A DNA stretch of 64,000 nt. Origin: Actinoplanes sp. NBRC 103695. Its GTDB lineage: Bacteria > Actinomycetota > Actinomycetes > Mycobacteriales > Micromonosporaceae. Under the pieces are notes generated by a model. It ran no database searches. It saw only the letters and a list, made by a program, of their open reading frames with translations, and was not told where the DNA came from. Each line of letters begins with the position of its first letter. The stretch's first letter is position 1. Position numbers and translations under genes: made by a program. Shown here one piece after another: positions 25,591 through 34,801 of the stretch. The stretch spans positions 74,341-138,340 of the forward strand of contig NZ_BSTL01000002.1 of the NCBI RefSeq assembly GCF_030269485.1, given 5' to 3'.

Positions 25591-27290
25591 GCGTCCTCTT
25601 CGTCGCCCTCGAGAGAGGCGGATCCTTCGGCTTCGGGAGCGGCGTCGTGGCCCGCGAGCAGCGCCGGGTGGACCGGCAGGGAGGCGGCCAGGCCGATCGC
25701 GGTGCGCAGGACCGGCAGCGCGGTGAGCGCGTTCAGGCCCTCGCCCAGATCCAGGCCGAGGTGCGTGACCGGAGTCAGGCCGAGCACGTCCGCGCCCTGC
25801 TTGACCAGCTCGGACGTGCCCGCGTCGGGCAGCAGGCACCAGTGCCGGATCTGGCTGCCCAGGTCCCGGGCGACCAGACCGGCCGCGATGCCGAGCGGGC
25901 CGTCGAGCAGGACCGGCAGGCGGTGCGCCGCGGCGCCGAGCAGGGCGCCGGCCGCCACGGCCACGTCCGCGCCGCCGATCTGGGCCAGGATGTCCAAAGC
26001 GCCGCGCGACTCCTTGCGGATGCGGTGCAGCGCGTCCCGGACGGCGGCGCAGCGCACCATCCAGGCGTTGTCGTCGATGGTGCCGCCGGGCGACAGCACC
26101 CGGGGGAGCACGGCCACCGGCTCGGCGCCCGTGGTGGCCGACAGCACCGCGGCGGCGGCCGCCTCGACGCCCGTGCCGCACGCGGCGATCACCAGCGCGT
26201 CCTTGCCGTCGGCGCGGGCCGCCTCGGCGAGCTGCCAGCCGTGCCGCAGCGCCGCCTGCACCGCGTCGGCGTCCAGAACCGGGCCGTCCTCCATCGCGCC
26301 GGAGCCGGCCGCGCGGATCACCGCCACGTCGGCACCGGCCTGACCGGCCAGCCGGATCAGCGGGCCCGTGCCCGCCTCGGCCTCGGCGATCCGCCGGACA
26401 GCGTCGGCCGGATCGGAACCGGCGCCCGCGCCGCCCGCGTGCGAACCGGCCAGCAGCAGCACCCGGACCGCGGACCAGGGCTGCGGTGTCACGGTCTGCT
26501 GGGTGGCGGCGGCGAACTCGATCGCCTCGCCCAGCGGGCCGAGCCCGGCGCCGGGGAGGTCGAGGGTGGCGAGCCGGTCGTGCGCGTCGGGGCCGGCGTC
26601 CTGATCGGGCATCGGCAAGTCCATGCCGGGCTCGAAAACGATGTCCGAATCGGCAGGGAGATCGGAGGCGACCAGGAGCTCCGGGGCGGCCGGTTCCTCA
26701 ACGGCCGGCGCCGCGACGATCGTCCCGGCCGGGCGGGAACGAGGCGCAACCGCCTTGATCCAGGTGTGCTGGCCCGCCACGACCAGAGCGACCCGATCCA
26801 CCGCCGCGGCGAGCGCCTGGTTCGTCGTACCCAACGCGTCAGCGAAAGCGCGACCGACCGGCGTCGCCGGAACCAGCGACAGACCCACCTCGGGGCTCAC
26901 CAGCACCACCCGGCCCGCGCACGCGCGCAGCGCGTCGGCGAGGGCGGCCACCATCGCCACGTCGTCCTGTGGCTGGTTCGCCGGGTCGAGCAGCGTCGCC
27001 ACCCAGCCGCCCAGATCGTCGATGAGCAGCGTGTCGTCCGGTTTCGCCTCGGCCAGCACCTGGGCCAGCCGCGCCGGGTCGCCGGCGGTCTCCTCGGTGG
27101 ACCAGGTCTGTGGGCGGCGCCGCTGATGCGCCTCGATGCGACCCATCCACTCCGGGTCGTCCTCGGCGCCCGCCGCGGTCGCCACGTAGTGAACCGAGGC
27201 CGCGTCGGCCACCAGCTCCTCGGCGAACGCGGACTTGCCGGAACGGATGCCCCCGAGCACCAGCGCGGTGTTCCACCGATCAACGGACAT
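25587..27290 (-). CDS. cobU: CobU-CobT fusion of cobalamin nucleotide-loop assembly
   Basis: A 567-residue fusion. Residues 1-175 are the adenosylcobinamide kinase/guanylyltransferase CobU, with Walker A GGIRSGKS at 13-20 and LLIDDLGGWVATLL. After a linker of about 70 acidic and Pro-rich residues, residues 245-550 match nicotinate-nucleotide dimethylbenzimidazole phosphoribosyltransferase CobT: GGADVAVAAGALLGAA, LPVLLDGPLGIAAGLVA, PDAGTSEL and LGLDLGEGLNA with the catalytic Glu. The usual GIGNTT phosphate loop is replaced by ACGTGVEAAAAAV, so the CobT half is divergent. CobT is known to prepare alpha-ribazole phosphate, and CobS follows in the operon. Confidence 0.88.
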   Translation of the reverse strand: MSVDRWNTALVLGGIRSGKSAFAEELVADAASVHYVATAAGAEDDPEWMGRIEAHQRRRPQTWSTEETAGDPARLAQVLAEAKPDDTLLIDDLGGWVATLLDPANQPQDDVAMVAALADALRACAGRVVLVSPEVGLSLVPATPVGRAFADALGTTNQALAAAVDRVALVVAGQHTWIKAVAPRSRPAGTIVAAPAVEEPAAPELLVASDLPADSDIVFEPGMDLPMPDQDAGPDAHDRLATLDLPGAGLGPLGEAIEFAAATQQTVTPQPWSAVRVLLLAGSHAGGAGAGSDPADAVRRIAEAEAGTGPLIRLAGQAGADVAVIRAAGSGAMEDGPVLDADAVQAALRHGWQLAEAARADGKDALVIAACGTGVEAAAAAVLSATTGAEPVAVLPRVLSPGGTIDDNAWMVRCAAVRDALHRIRKESRGALDILAQIGGADVAVAAGALLGAAAHRLPVLLDGPLGIAAGLVARDLGSQIRHWCLLPDAGTSELVKQGADVLGLTPVTHLGLDLGEGLNALTALPVLRTAIGLAASLPVHPALLAGHDAAPEAEGSASLEGDEEDA

Positions 27291-27301
27291 GCCTCGTACC
27301 T

Positions 27302-27365
27302 TAGGCCTTGTTTCAAATTCGCTTGCGAGGCGGTTCGGCGCGAGGCAAATGTGAAACTTGGCCTA
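27302..27365. repeat. 64-bp imperfect palindrome in a divergent spacer
   Basis: taggccttgtttca (27302-27315) pairs with tgtgaaacttggccta at the right end, and the homology continues inward (gcttgcgagg against ggcgcgaggc) to a short loop around ggttcgg. The arms differ at several sites, so it is neither an operator nor a simple terminator for a single gene. It lies between the divergent cobU-cobT and 64-codon genes. A small mobile palindromic repeat is one explanation, a two-way terminator another. Confidence 0.75.
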
Positions 27366-27435
27366 GGCGAGGACGCACAGGAGGACGCCGTAGGGTGGGA
27401 GCCGCCTTGCAGCGAGTAGACAAAGGGGGCGGCGC

Positions 27436-27630
27436 ATGCCGTGGAGTTGGCGGTACGAGGGTGTCGACGGGCCGGTTGCGGGTCCGGCCGAGACGTTCAG
27501 CAGCCAGGCAGATGCCGAGTCCTGGATCGGCCAGGAGTGGCGTGCTCTCGCCACCGCTGGGATCACCAAGGTCGTGCTGGTCGAGGATGACCGGGTCGAC
27601 TACGACATGAGCCTGCTCCCGGCCGAATGA
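27436..27630 (+). CDS. Small conserved protein (64 residues)
   Basis: The ATG at 27436 follows AAGGGGGC at a good distance. The product starts MPWSWRYEGVDGPVAGPAET, then FSSQADAESWIGQEWRALATAG and VVLVEDDRVDYDMSLLP. It is a compact alpha/beta protein without membrane segments, like the short WxY-containing proteins found widely in actinobacteria with no known role. It overlaps the site-2 protease gene by ATGA, so the two are co-translated. Confidence 0.75.
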   Translation: MPWSWRYEGVDGPVAGPAETFSSQADAESWIGQEWRALATAGITKVVLVEDDRVDYDMSLLPAE

Positions 27631-28448
27631 CCGAGTTCCAGGCCGCCCGCCGGCAGGCGCCGCGCAACGCGTTCGTGCCCAGCCCGGTCTTCGTCGGCAT
27701 TCTCGCGCTCACCGTGGTCAGCGGCTGGATGACGTGGACCGGCTTCGGCAACGTCCGGGTCGACGTCTTCCTGCTGGTCATCTGCGGGTGGCTGGTCTCG
27801 CTGTGCCTGCACGAGTACGCGCACGCGATCGTCGCCTTCTTCTCCGGCGACCACGAGGTGGCCGAACGCGGCTACCTGCGGCTCAACCCGCTGAAGTACA
27901 CCCACCCACTGCTGTCCATCGCGCTGCCGATCGTGGCCGTGGTGCTCGGCGGCATCGGCCTGCCCGGCGGCGCCGTCTGGGTCAACCACCAGCACATCGG
28001 CAGCAAGGCCAAGCTGTCCCTGATCAGCGCGGCGGGCCCGTTCACCAACGTGCTGTTCGCCCTGGTGCTCGCCGTGCCGTTCCTGGCCGGGTTCGGCCCG
28101 CAGATCGAGGGCAACACCCTGGTCGGCGACGCGAACCATCTCGAGTTCTGGTCGGCGATCGCACTGCTGGCGGTGCTGCAGATCACCGCCAGCGTGCTCA
28201 ATCTCGTGCCCGTACCCGGTCTGGACGGCGGGAACATCCTGCAGCCGTGGCTGAGCCCGCCCTACCAGCGGGCCTACAACCTTTTCGCCCCGTACGGATT
28301 CATGCTGCTCTTCGTGCTGCTCTGGCAGTCCGAGATCAACAAGTACTTCTTCACGTTCATCTACTGGATCAGTGAAGCCATCGGCGTGTCACCGGCGCTG
28401 TCCTCCACCGGCTTCGAGCTCATGCGCTTCTGGCAGGACTGGCTGTAG
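27627..28448 (+). CDS. Site-2 protease family (M50) membrane peptidase
   Basis: A 273-residue intramembrane zinc metalloprotease. HExxH is LHEYAH at 61-66 within a membrane helix, and the second metal motif LNLVPVPGLDGG lies near 190-202. Five to six helices are expected. It lacks a PDZ domain, so it belongs to the short class, which clips a membrane substrate already cut on the outside, for instance an anti-sigma factor; no such substrate is seen nearby. The ATG overlaps the stop of the 64-codon gene, and the end almost touches the convergent aldo-keto reductase gene. Confidence 0.88.
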   Translation: MTEFQAARRQAPRNAFVPSPVFVGILALTVVSGWMTWTGFGNVRVDVFLLVICGWLVSLCLHEYAHAIVAFFSGDHEVAERGYLRLNPLKYTHPLLSIALPIVAVVLGGIGLPGGAVWVNHQHIGSKAKLSLISAAGPFTNVLFALVLAVPFLAGFGPQIEGNTLVGDANHLEFWSAIALLAVLQITASVLNLVPVPGLDGGNILQPWLSPPYQRAYNLFAPYGFMLLFVLLWQSEINKYFFTFIYWISEAIGVSPALSSTGFELMRFWQDWL

Positions 28449-28449
28449 A

Positions 28450-29448
28450 TCAGGGCCGCTTCGGCGGGCTGACCGTCTTCGCCGGGTCGAACTCGGCGAT
28501 CGACTGAGTGACCTGGTCGATCGCCTTGATCAGGTCGTCGTCCAGCTTCACCCCGGACGCCTTCACGTTGTCCTCGAGCTGCTCCGGACGGGTCGCGCCG
28601 ACGATCGCCGCCGAGACGTTCGGGTTCTGCAGGACCCACGCCACCGCCAGCTGCGCCATCGTCAGGCCGGCCTGCTCGGCGAGCGGCCTCAGGCCCTGCA
28701 CGGTGGTCAGCACCTCGTCGGTCATCAGCCGGGAGATGAAGTTGGCGCCCGACTTGTCGTCGGTTGCCCGGGAACCCGCCGGCGGCTGCTTGCCCGGCTG
28801 GTACTTGCCGGTCAGCACGCCCTGCGCGATCGGCGAGAAGACCACCTGGCCGATGCCCAGCTCGATCGACGTCGGCACCACCTCGGCCTCGATGACCCGC
28901 CACAGCATCGAGTACTGCGGCTGGTTCGACACCAGCTGGATCTTCAGGTCCTGGGCGAGTTCCCACCCGGCCCGGATCTCCGACGCCGTCCACTCGGAGA
29001 CGCCGATGTACAGGGCCTTGCCGCCGTGCACGATGTCGGCGAACGCCTGCATCGTCTCCTCGAGCGGCGTCGTGTAGTCGTAGCGGTGCGCCTGGTAGAG
29101 ATCGACGTAGTCGGTCTGCAGCCGGCGCAGCGACCCGTTGATCGACTCCATGATGTGCTTGCGGGACAGGCTGCGGTCGTTCGGCCCGGGACCGGTCGGC
29201 CAGTACACCTTGGTGAAGATCTCCAGACCCTCACGACGCTGACCCTGCAACGCGCGGCCGAGCACCGCCTCGGCGCGGGTGCCCGCATAGACATCCGCGG
29301 TGTCGAACGTCGTGATGCCCAGGTCGAGCGCGGCCCGCACACAGGCGGTCGCGGCGTCCTCCTCCACCTGGGAGCCGTGGGTGATCCAGTTGCCGTAGGC
29401 GATCTCGCTGATCAGAAGGCCGGAGCGGCCGAGATGACGATGTTCCAT
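28450..29448 (-). CDS. Aldo-keto reductase
   Basis: A 332-residue TIM-barrel NADPH-dependent reductase of the potassium-channel beta-subunit type. LGRSGLLISEIAYGNW opens the barrel, FDTADVYAGTRAEAVLG carries the catalytic Asp and Tyr, TDYVDLYQAHRYD the His and VLQNPNVSAAIVGATRPEQ the cofactor-binding end. The substrate is unknown. It is six bases downstream of the WG-repeat gene on the same strand, so the two may share a transcript. Confidence 0.92.
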   Translation of the reverse strand: MEHRHLGRSGLLISEIAYGNWITHGSQVEEDAATACVRAALDLGITTFDTADVYAGTRAEAVLGRALQGQRREGLEIFTKVYWPTGPGPNDRSLSRKHIMESINGSLRRLQTDYVDLYQAHRYDYTTPLEETMQAFADIVHGGKALYIGVSEWTASEIRAGWELAQDLKIQLVSNQPQYSMLWRVIEAEVVPTSIELGIGQVVFSPIAQGVLTGKYQPGKQPPAGSRATDDKSGANFISRLMTDEVLTTVQGLRPLAEQAGLTMAQLAVAWVLQNPNVSAAIVGATRPEQLEDNVKASGVKLDDDLIKAIDQVTQSIAEFDPAKTVSPPKRP

Positions 29449-29453
29449 GCCTC

Positions 29454-32400
29454 TTACATTACGGGCCGGGTGTCGGCCAACAGCTCCTCGATCGCATCCA
29501 CCACGTCCGCCTCCGAACGGTGCACCGGCTCGATCAGCGGCTCACCCTCCCGGTCCAGGGCGCCCCACCGGCCGTTCCGGTCGGCGATCAGGAACGCCAC
29601 CGGGTGGATCACCAGCGCCGGATGCACCGGGGCCACGACCAGCTGCCCGCGGCGGTCCACCACACCCAGCCGGTCGCCGGCGTCCACGATCGCCAGCCCC
29701 TCCCGCGTGAAGCCGTCCACCGGCTGCCCGCCGGTCAGCACCGTCGCGAAACGCCGGTAGCGGGGCTGCACCACCGGTCGCGCGTACCGGTCGACAGCAC
29801 CCCACCCGCCGGCCTTGACCGCCGCGACCCCGTTCCGGAACGGCATCACGTCCTCGAACCCGCCCGGAACCACCAGCCGGTTGCGCGCATCGATCGCGAA
29901 CCACCCACCGACCGGATCCCGCGACACCCAGGCCAGACCCTCACTGAACGGCCGCGCCTGCACATACCCGGCGTTCCCGTCGATCACGGTCCGGCCCTCG
30001 GCGTCGACCAGCTCCCACGCCCACTTGCCCGGACGCCGCGCCCAGGCCAGCCCCTCGGCGTAACCCTGCGCCAGCGCCCACGTCTCGCCCGTCTCCAGCG
30101 GCTCCGGCGCCGGCCGCCCCATGATCTCGTCCGACGTCCGCGCGTACGGACCCCAGCCGTGCAACCGGATCTCGGCCAGGACCAGGTCCAGCGCCACCTC
30201 GGCCCGCTCCGGATCCTCGCCGCGCCGCAGGTCCAGGGCCTCCTCGAACCGGTTCATCGCCTCCAGGTAGCGGTCCTGCTCGAACGCCGACCGCCCCGCC
30301 AGCTCGGCGATCTCCGCCCGCAGCCGATCCGGCAACTCCGGCGAGTTCGCGTCCTCGAACAGCCGGTCCGCCTCCGCGAAATCCCCCCGCCACCGCAACA
30401 CGTTCGCCAGCCGGGCCTGCACCATCGCGGTCCGCCGCAGCTCACCGGTCCGTTCCGCGTGTTCCAGCGCCGCCCGCCCATCGGCCAGCGCGAAGTCCAG
30501 ATCCCCGAGCACCCGCGACACGACGGCCCGCAAGCTCAGCAGCCGGGCACGGATCGAGTCGCGCTCGGCGTACTCCAGCTTGTCGGTCAGCCGATCACGA
30601 ACGGCCCGGAGCTGGTCCGGGTGGTCGGCTATCTCGCGCAGGGTGCCCGGTTTAAACCTGAATGGGTACGCGGACAGTACCTGCTCGGGATCCACCAGCC
30701 GGCTGCGTGGGTCCACCGGTGGCTGCCCTACATTCCGGGCGGAATCGGTGGTCACGGCCACGGCGGCCGCCCCGGTCACGGCAGCGGCCAGCCGCTCCCC
30801 GGCATCCGCCGCAATGGCCTCATCCTCGGTGGAGGTGTCGGCCGGCTCTTCCGCCGCGTCACCGGGCTCGTCCTTCGCTGTGTCGCCGGGCCCGTCCGCC
30901 GCGGCGTCGCCGGGCTTGTCCTCCGCGGTCTCGCCTTTCGCGGGCTCGTCCTTCGCGGTGTCGTCCTTCGCGGTGTCGGCGGCAGCGTCCTTTGCGGTGG
31001 CGTCCACACCGGACTCCGGCACGTCCGCGTCGTCCGTCTCGGCCTTGTGGCGATCGGCCGTCGGCTCCGGGCTGTCGTCTTCGGGGTCCGCCGTCTCGTC
31101 CGGCGCCCGATCCTGCTCGCCGGCCTCGGTCGCGGTCTTGCCGCCTGGCTCGATCGCTGTGGCGTCTTGTTCGGGCTCGGTGTCGACCTCTCCGAGCCGA
31201 TCGTCGGACTCCGGCGCGGTGTCGTGGACCTCGGCCGGTGCGGACGTCTCCTCGCCGGTGGCCTCGCCCGCGGCATCGGACTTGGACGTTGCGCTGGCAT
31301 TGTCGTCGATTTCGGGGGCGTCTTCCCGGTCGGGTGGGAAGGTCTTGTCCGCCAGCGAGGCGGGCCGCTGCATCCGAGCGTCGGTGTTCGGTTCGAACCA
31401 GGTCGGCCGGTCTTCGTCCTCGGCCGGCTCTTCCTCCTCGACCGGTGCCTCGACCGCGGCGGGCGAAACTGGTGTCTCGTCGGCCTCGGGCTCTGTGGTC
31501 TCGGCGCCGAGACCGCTCATCTTCAGGAGCCAGCCAAGCCCGCGCTGCTCGCCGTCCTCGTCATCCGCCGGGATCCCCGAGACCGACGAACCGGAGACCG
31601 GCGCGGCAGAGACCGGCATTCCGGAGACCGGCGTTCCGGAGATCGGCGTTCCGGAGATCGGCGCGGCAGAGATCGGCGCGGCAGAGATCGGTATCCCGGA
31701 CGTCGGTATCCCGGACGTCGGCGCCCCGGAGATCGGCACTCCGGAGGCAGGGACGCTCGATGTCGGGGCAGCGGCGGTTCGGGCGCTTGAGGTGGGCGCG
31801 CCGGAGGTCGGGGTGGGAGCCGGTGACTGCGGGCGGGCCGGTGCGGGTGGCTGGTAGGCCAGCGGTTCGGAGAGCGGGACGCGCGCAGCCGGGGGAGACC
31901 AGGTCGGTTCCCGGCGGGTTTCGAGGTCCGCGGAGACTACTTCGCCCTCGATCACGGGCGGGGCGGTGACCGGGGCGGTGGCTTCGGCGGAGGGCGCGCC
32001 GGCCAGGGTGTCCGAAGGGTCGGAATCCGGTGCGTCCCAAACGCCGCGCTTCGCCGGACCGGCCAAGGTGCTGGCCGGGTCCGAGGTCGCATCCCAGGCA
32101 GCGGGTGGTGCTGAGAACGGTGCGGGCGGGCCGGAGACCGCTCCGGCAGGGTTGCGCGGTGCGGGTGGGCCGGAGACCGTGCTGGCAGGGTTGCGCGGTG
32201 CGGGCGGGCCGGAGACCGCGCTGGGGGGATCCCAGGTCGGCGGCCCGGAGCGACGGGCGGTGGCATCGGCCGGGGCCGGTGATCCAGGGAGCGTGACGAA
32301 GCCGCCCGGGCCCCACGACAGGCCGGGCGGATTGGCCGGCCCGGCGCTGGATGGCGCGGGTGTCCCCGGGCGAGGGCCGGTGTTCGGTGGCGCAAGGGTG

Positions 32401-34655
32401 TCGGGCCGGCTATCGGGCGGTGGCGGTGTGCCGGGCGCGGGTGACGCGGGACGGCTCCCGGCAGGCGCGGGCACGCTGGGATGAGCGCCGGCGCCCCCCG
32501 GCCGAGTGCCGGGCGGCGGAAGGGTGGTGGGCCGAATGCCGGCCGGCGGAGGTGTACCGGGCCGGGCGTCGGGCGCGGTGGCCGAGCCGGGCCGGGCGAA
32601 GGGTGGCGTGGGCGCGCCGGGCCGGGCGTCGAAGGGCGTGGGTGAGCCGGGGCGGGCGTCGGGCGGCGTGGGCGAGCCGGGCCGGGCACCGGCTGGCGGT
32701 GGCGTGGCCGGACGGGTGGCGGGCGGAGCGTCGGGGCGGGCGCCGGGCGGTGGGGCCGTGCGGGCTGGCGGAGGCGTGCCGGGGCGCGTGCCCGTTGGCG
32801 GGGGCGAACCGGGGCGTGCGCCCGGCGGGGCGGAGCGCGGATCGGCCGCGGGGCTGAACGGCGACGCCAGCGATGCCGGGCGCGGGTCCGCGCCGGCGAG
32901 GGTGCTGGCCGGATCGGCGGAGGGCGAGTTCCAGGGGGTGCCGCGAGCGGGCTGCCCGGGGAAGGGCCCTGCCGGGTCCATGCTGGACGGTTGCCGGCCG
33001 GGTCCGTTGGCCGGGCGGGCGCCGGGGACGTTCCAGGTGGGCGGCTGGTCGGCGGGGGAGACGTGGGATCCGGGTGTGCGCACCGACGGTCCGGGGCGTG
33101 AGCCGGGGCCGGCCCACGTGTCGGCGGGGTCGCCGGGTCCGGCCCAGGTGTCCGCGGGATCGGCCTGGCCGGCCCACGTGTCGCCGGGGTCGGCGCCGCC
33201 CAGGGCGGGGTCGCTGATGCCCGACCAGGCGGCCGACGACTCGCGGGAGGGACCGGCCCAGGTCGTGTCGGGGGACGGCGCGGCAGGCCCTGTCCACGTC
33301 GTGTCGGGGGGCGGTGCGGAGGGACCGGCCCAGGTCGTGTCGGGTGGCGGTGCGGAGGGACCGGCCCAGGTCGTGTCGGGTGGCGGTGCGGCAGGTCCGG
33401 CCCAGGTCGTTTCCGGCGGCGGCGCGGCGCGGTTCCAGGCGGGGGCTTCCGCCGGGTTTCGGCCCGGCTCGGCGCCGCGCTGCTGCCAGGCAGACGCGGG
33501 CGCGTCCCAGGACGGGCGGCTGGGCGGAGGAGGCTGCCTGCGTTCCGGGCCGGCCAGCGTCGAAGCCGGGTCGGCGCCGGAATCCGTCCACCCGGCCGGT
33601 CGCGCGTCCTCGCCGGACCGTGCGTCACGCGGCGTCGCAGCGGCGCCGCCCGACACATAGGGCCGCGGACCGTCGTAGGGGTGTGGCGTCCCGCCCGAGA
33701 CGGGACGCGCCGATGGGGGCCGCCCGGATCCGGATCCGGGCCGGGTGTCCCGCTGCGTCGGCTGAGATTGTCCGTAGAACGGCGCCGGCATGTCCTGCAC
33801 CGGCGGCGGCGCATCTCGGAACGACGGCCGCACGTCCTGTGGCACCGGCCGCGAATTGTCCGCCGCCCGCGGCCCGGACCGTGCCGACCCAGGTCCGGCC
33901 GGAGGCTCATGACCGACCGGCGGCCCGGAGGCGGGTCGCGCTGAGCCGTAGCCGGCAGGCGGCGCGGAGGCGGGTCGCGCTGAGCCGTAGCCCGCCGGCG
34001 GCCCGGAGGAAGGTCGCGCAGGTGGACCGGAAGAGGGCCGCGGAGAGCCGTAGCTCCCGTCCTGCGGCTGCCGAGGCTGCGGCGCCCCGGCACGCCGATC
34101 AGCACCCGGCTGCCCGTATTGCGCGGGCGGCTGGCCGTACTGCGGCTGTTGACCGTATTGAGGCGGCTGGCCGTATTGCCCGGGAGGCGGCCCACCACGC
34201 CGAGGCGGTGAGGCGCCGCCCGGCCCGACAAGATCATTCCACTGCGGCCCCCGCGACTCGGGCCGCTGCTGACCCTCGGAGGCCGGCCGCGGACCCGGCA
34301 CCGCCCGCCCGCCCGGGCGCTGCGAAGTCGCTCCCGGCGCCTGAGGCCCGACGGGATAAGGCGCCGCCGAGTGGGGCGCCGCGGGGTGGGACGAGGCCGA
34401 GTTCGGCCCGGCGATGTAAGGCGCGACGGACTGCGGCGACGCCGGGTGAGGCGCGGGGTAGGGCGCGGGAGATTGGGGCTCCGGCGGGTACGGCCCCGCC
34501 TCGTAGATCGGCGTGTGCACAGCCCGCCGCCGGCGCCCGGGGTCGCCCGGGTAGCGCTGCCCGGGCAGCGGCTCCCACTCCCAGGTGATCTCGTACAGCC
34601 AGGCCGGCTCGTCGTCCCAGCGGTCCGCGCCCAGGTGTGAGCTCCAGCCGTTCAT
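29454..34655 (-). CDS. Giant proline-rich WG-repeat protein
   Basis: A protein of about 1733 residues. The first 50 (MNGWSSHLGADRWDDEPAWL) are structured. Residues 55 to about 1000 are Pro, Ala, Ser and Gly with internal repeats such as PPPDTTWAGPSA, and look disordered. About 1000-1280 is acidic. A TPR-like helical part (LRAEIAELAGRSAFEQDRYLE) follows, and the last 220 residues are WG-type beta repeats (WALAQGYAEGLAWARR, GWGAVDRYARPVVQPRYRRF, NGRWGALDREGEPLIEP). WG proteins are thought to bind partners; nothing catalytic is visible. There is no signal peptide or membrane segment. A GTG at 34715 would add 20 residues. Its large repeat content can mislead other-frame calls over 30.5-34.6 kb. 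Confidence 0.88.
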   Translation of the reverse strand: MNGWSSHLGADRWDDEPAWLYEITWEWEPLPGQRYPGDPGRRRRAVHTPIYEAGPYPPEPQSPAPYPAPHPASPQSVAPYIAGPNSASSHPAAPHSAAPYPVGPQAPGATSQRPGGRAVPGPRPASEGQQRPESRGPQWNDLVGPGGASPPRRGGPPPGQYGQPPQYGQQPQYGQPPAQYGQPGADRRAGAPQPRQPQDGSYGSPRPSSGPPARPSSGPPAGYGSARPASAPPAGYGSARPASGPPVGHEPPAGPGSARSGPRAADNSRPVPQDVRPSFRDAPPPVQDMPAPFYGQSQPTQRDTRPGSGSGRPPSARPVSGGTPHPYDGPRPYVSGGAAATPRDARSGEDARPAGWTDSGADPASTLAGPERRQPPPPSRPSWDAPASAWQQRGAEPGRNPAEAPAWNRAAPPPETTWAGPAAPPPDTTWAGPSAPPPDTTWAGPSAPPPDTTWTGPAAPSPDTTWAGPSRESSAAWSGISDPALGGADPGDTWAGQADPADTWAGPGDPADTWAGPGSRPGPSVRTPGSHVSPADQPPTWNVPGARPANGPGRQPSSMDPAGPFPGQPARGTPWNSPSADPASTLAGADPRPASLASPFSPAADPRSAPPGARPGSPPPTGTRPGTPPPARTAPPPGARPDAPPATRPATPPPAGARPGSPTPPDARPGSPTPFDARPGAPTPPFARPGSATAPDARPGTPPPAGIRPTTLPPPGTRPGGAGAHPSVPAPAGSRPASPAPGTPPPPDSRPDTLAPPNTGPRPGTPAPSSAGPANPPGLSWGPGGFVTLPGSPAPADATARRSGPPTWDPPSAVSGPPAPRNPASTVSGPPAPRNPAGAVSGPPAPFSAPPAAWDATSDPASTLAGPAKRGVWDAPDSDPSDTLAGAPSAEATAPVTAPPVIEGEVVSADLETRREPTWSPPAARVPLSEPLAYQPPAPARPQSPAPTPTSGAPTSSARTAAAPTSSVPASGVPISGAPTSGIPTSGIPISAAPISAAPISGTPISGTPVSGMPVSAAPVSGSSVSGIPADDEDGEQRGLGWLLKMSGLGAETTEPEADETPVSPAAVEAPVEEEEPAEDEDRPTWFEPNTDARMQRPASLADKTFPPDREDAPEIDDNASATSKSDAAGEATGEETSAPAEVHDTAPESDDRLGEVDTEPEQDATAIEPGGKTATEAGEQDRAPDETADPEDDSPEPTADRHKAETDDADVPESGVDATAKDAAADTAKDDTAKDEPAKGETAEDKPGDAAADGPGDTAKDEPGDAAEEPADTSTEDEAIAADAGERLAAAVTGAAAVAVTTDSARNVGQPPVDPRSRLVDPEQVLSAYPFRFKPGTLREIADHPDQLRAVRDRLTDKLEYAERDSIRARLLSLRAVVSRVLGDLDFALADGRAALEHAERTGELRRTAMVQARLANVLRWRGDFAEADRLFEDANSPELPDRLRAEIAELAGRSAFEQDRYLEAMNRFEEALDLRRGEDPERAEVALDLVLAEIRLHGWGPYARTSDEIMGRPAPEPLETGETWALAQGYAEGLAWARRPGKWAWELVDAEGRTVIDGNAGYVQARPFSEGLAWVSRDPVGGWFAIDARNRLVVPGGFEDVMPFRNGVAAVKAGGWGAVDRYARPVVQPRYRRFATVLTGGQPVDGFTREGLAIVDAGDRLGVVDRRGQLVVAPVHPALVIHPVAFLIADRNGRWGALDREGEPLIEPVHRSEADVVDAIEELLADTRPVM
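31578..31745. repeat. 15-bp repeats inside the WG-protein gene
   Basis: About eleven 15-bp units of the type gagatcggcgcggca or gagatcggcgttccg encode a five-residue degenerate repeat (P/A-I-S-G/A-T/A) in the disordered region. Being a multiple of three, changes in copy number would keep the frame. Confidence 0.85.
33252..33431. repeat. 36-bp repeats inside the WG-protein gene
   Basis: Five 36-bp units containing ccggcccaggtcgtgtcg encode the 12-residue repeat PPPDTTWAGPSA with small changes. Related Trp-containing motifs (DTWAG) continue to about 33100. The unit is in frame, so the array can vary without breaking the gene. Confidence 0.9.
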
Positions 34656-34801
34656 CGGGCACCAGGCGGCTGGTGCACCGACGCATGGCGACGCTCTGTC
34701 ACGGGCGTGCTCCACCTCGTCGGAAAAGCGCGGTGCCGAGCCGGGGCACCGAGGTACAGTCTCCCGGCTCCGCTGCGGGGGTATGAAAGGAGCGTATCGA
34801 C

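Noticed and set aside
27291..27435. Cobalamin riboswitch before the cobU-cobT gene
   Set aside because: No B12-box-like sequence or expected helices were seen; the space holds only a palindrome.
28372..29760. Plus-strand 462-codon frame
   Set aside because: It lies opposite the aldo-keto reductase, whose motifs are clear; the frame has no recognisable domain.
30580..33660. Long plus-strand reading frames opposite the WG-repeat gene
   Set aside because: They are antisense shadows of a repeat-rich, GC-rich coding sequence; no family features or ribosome sites.
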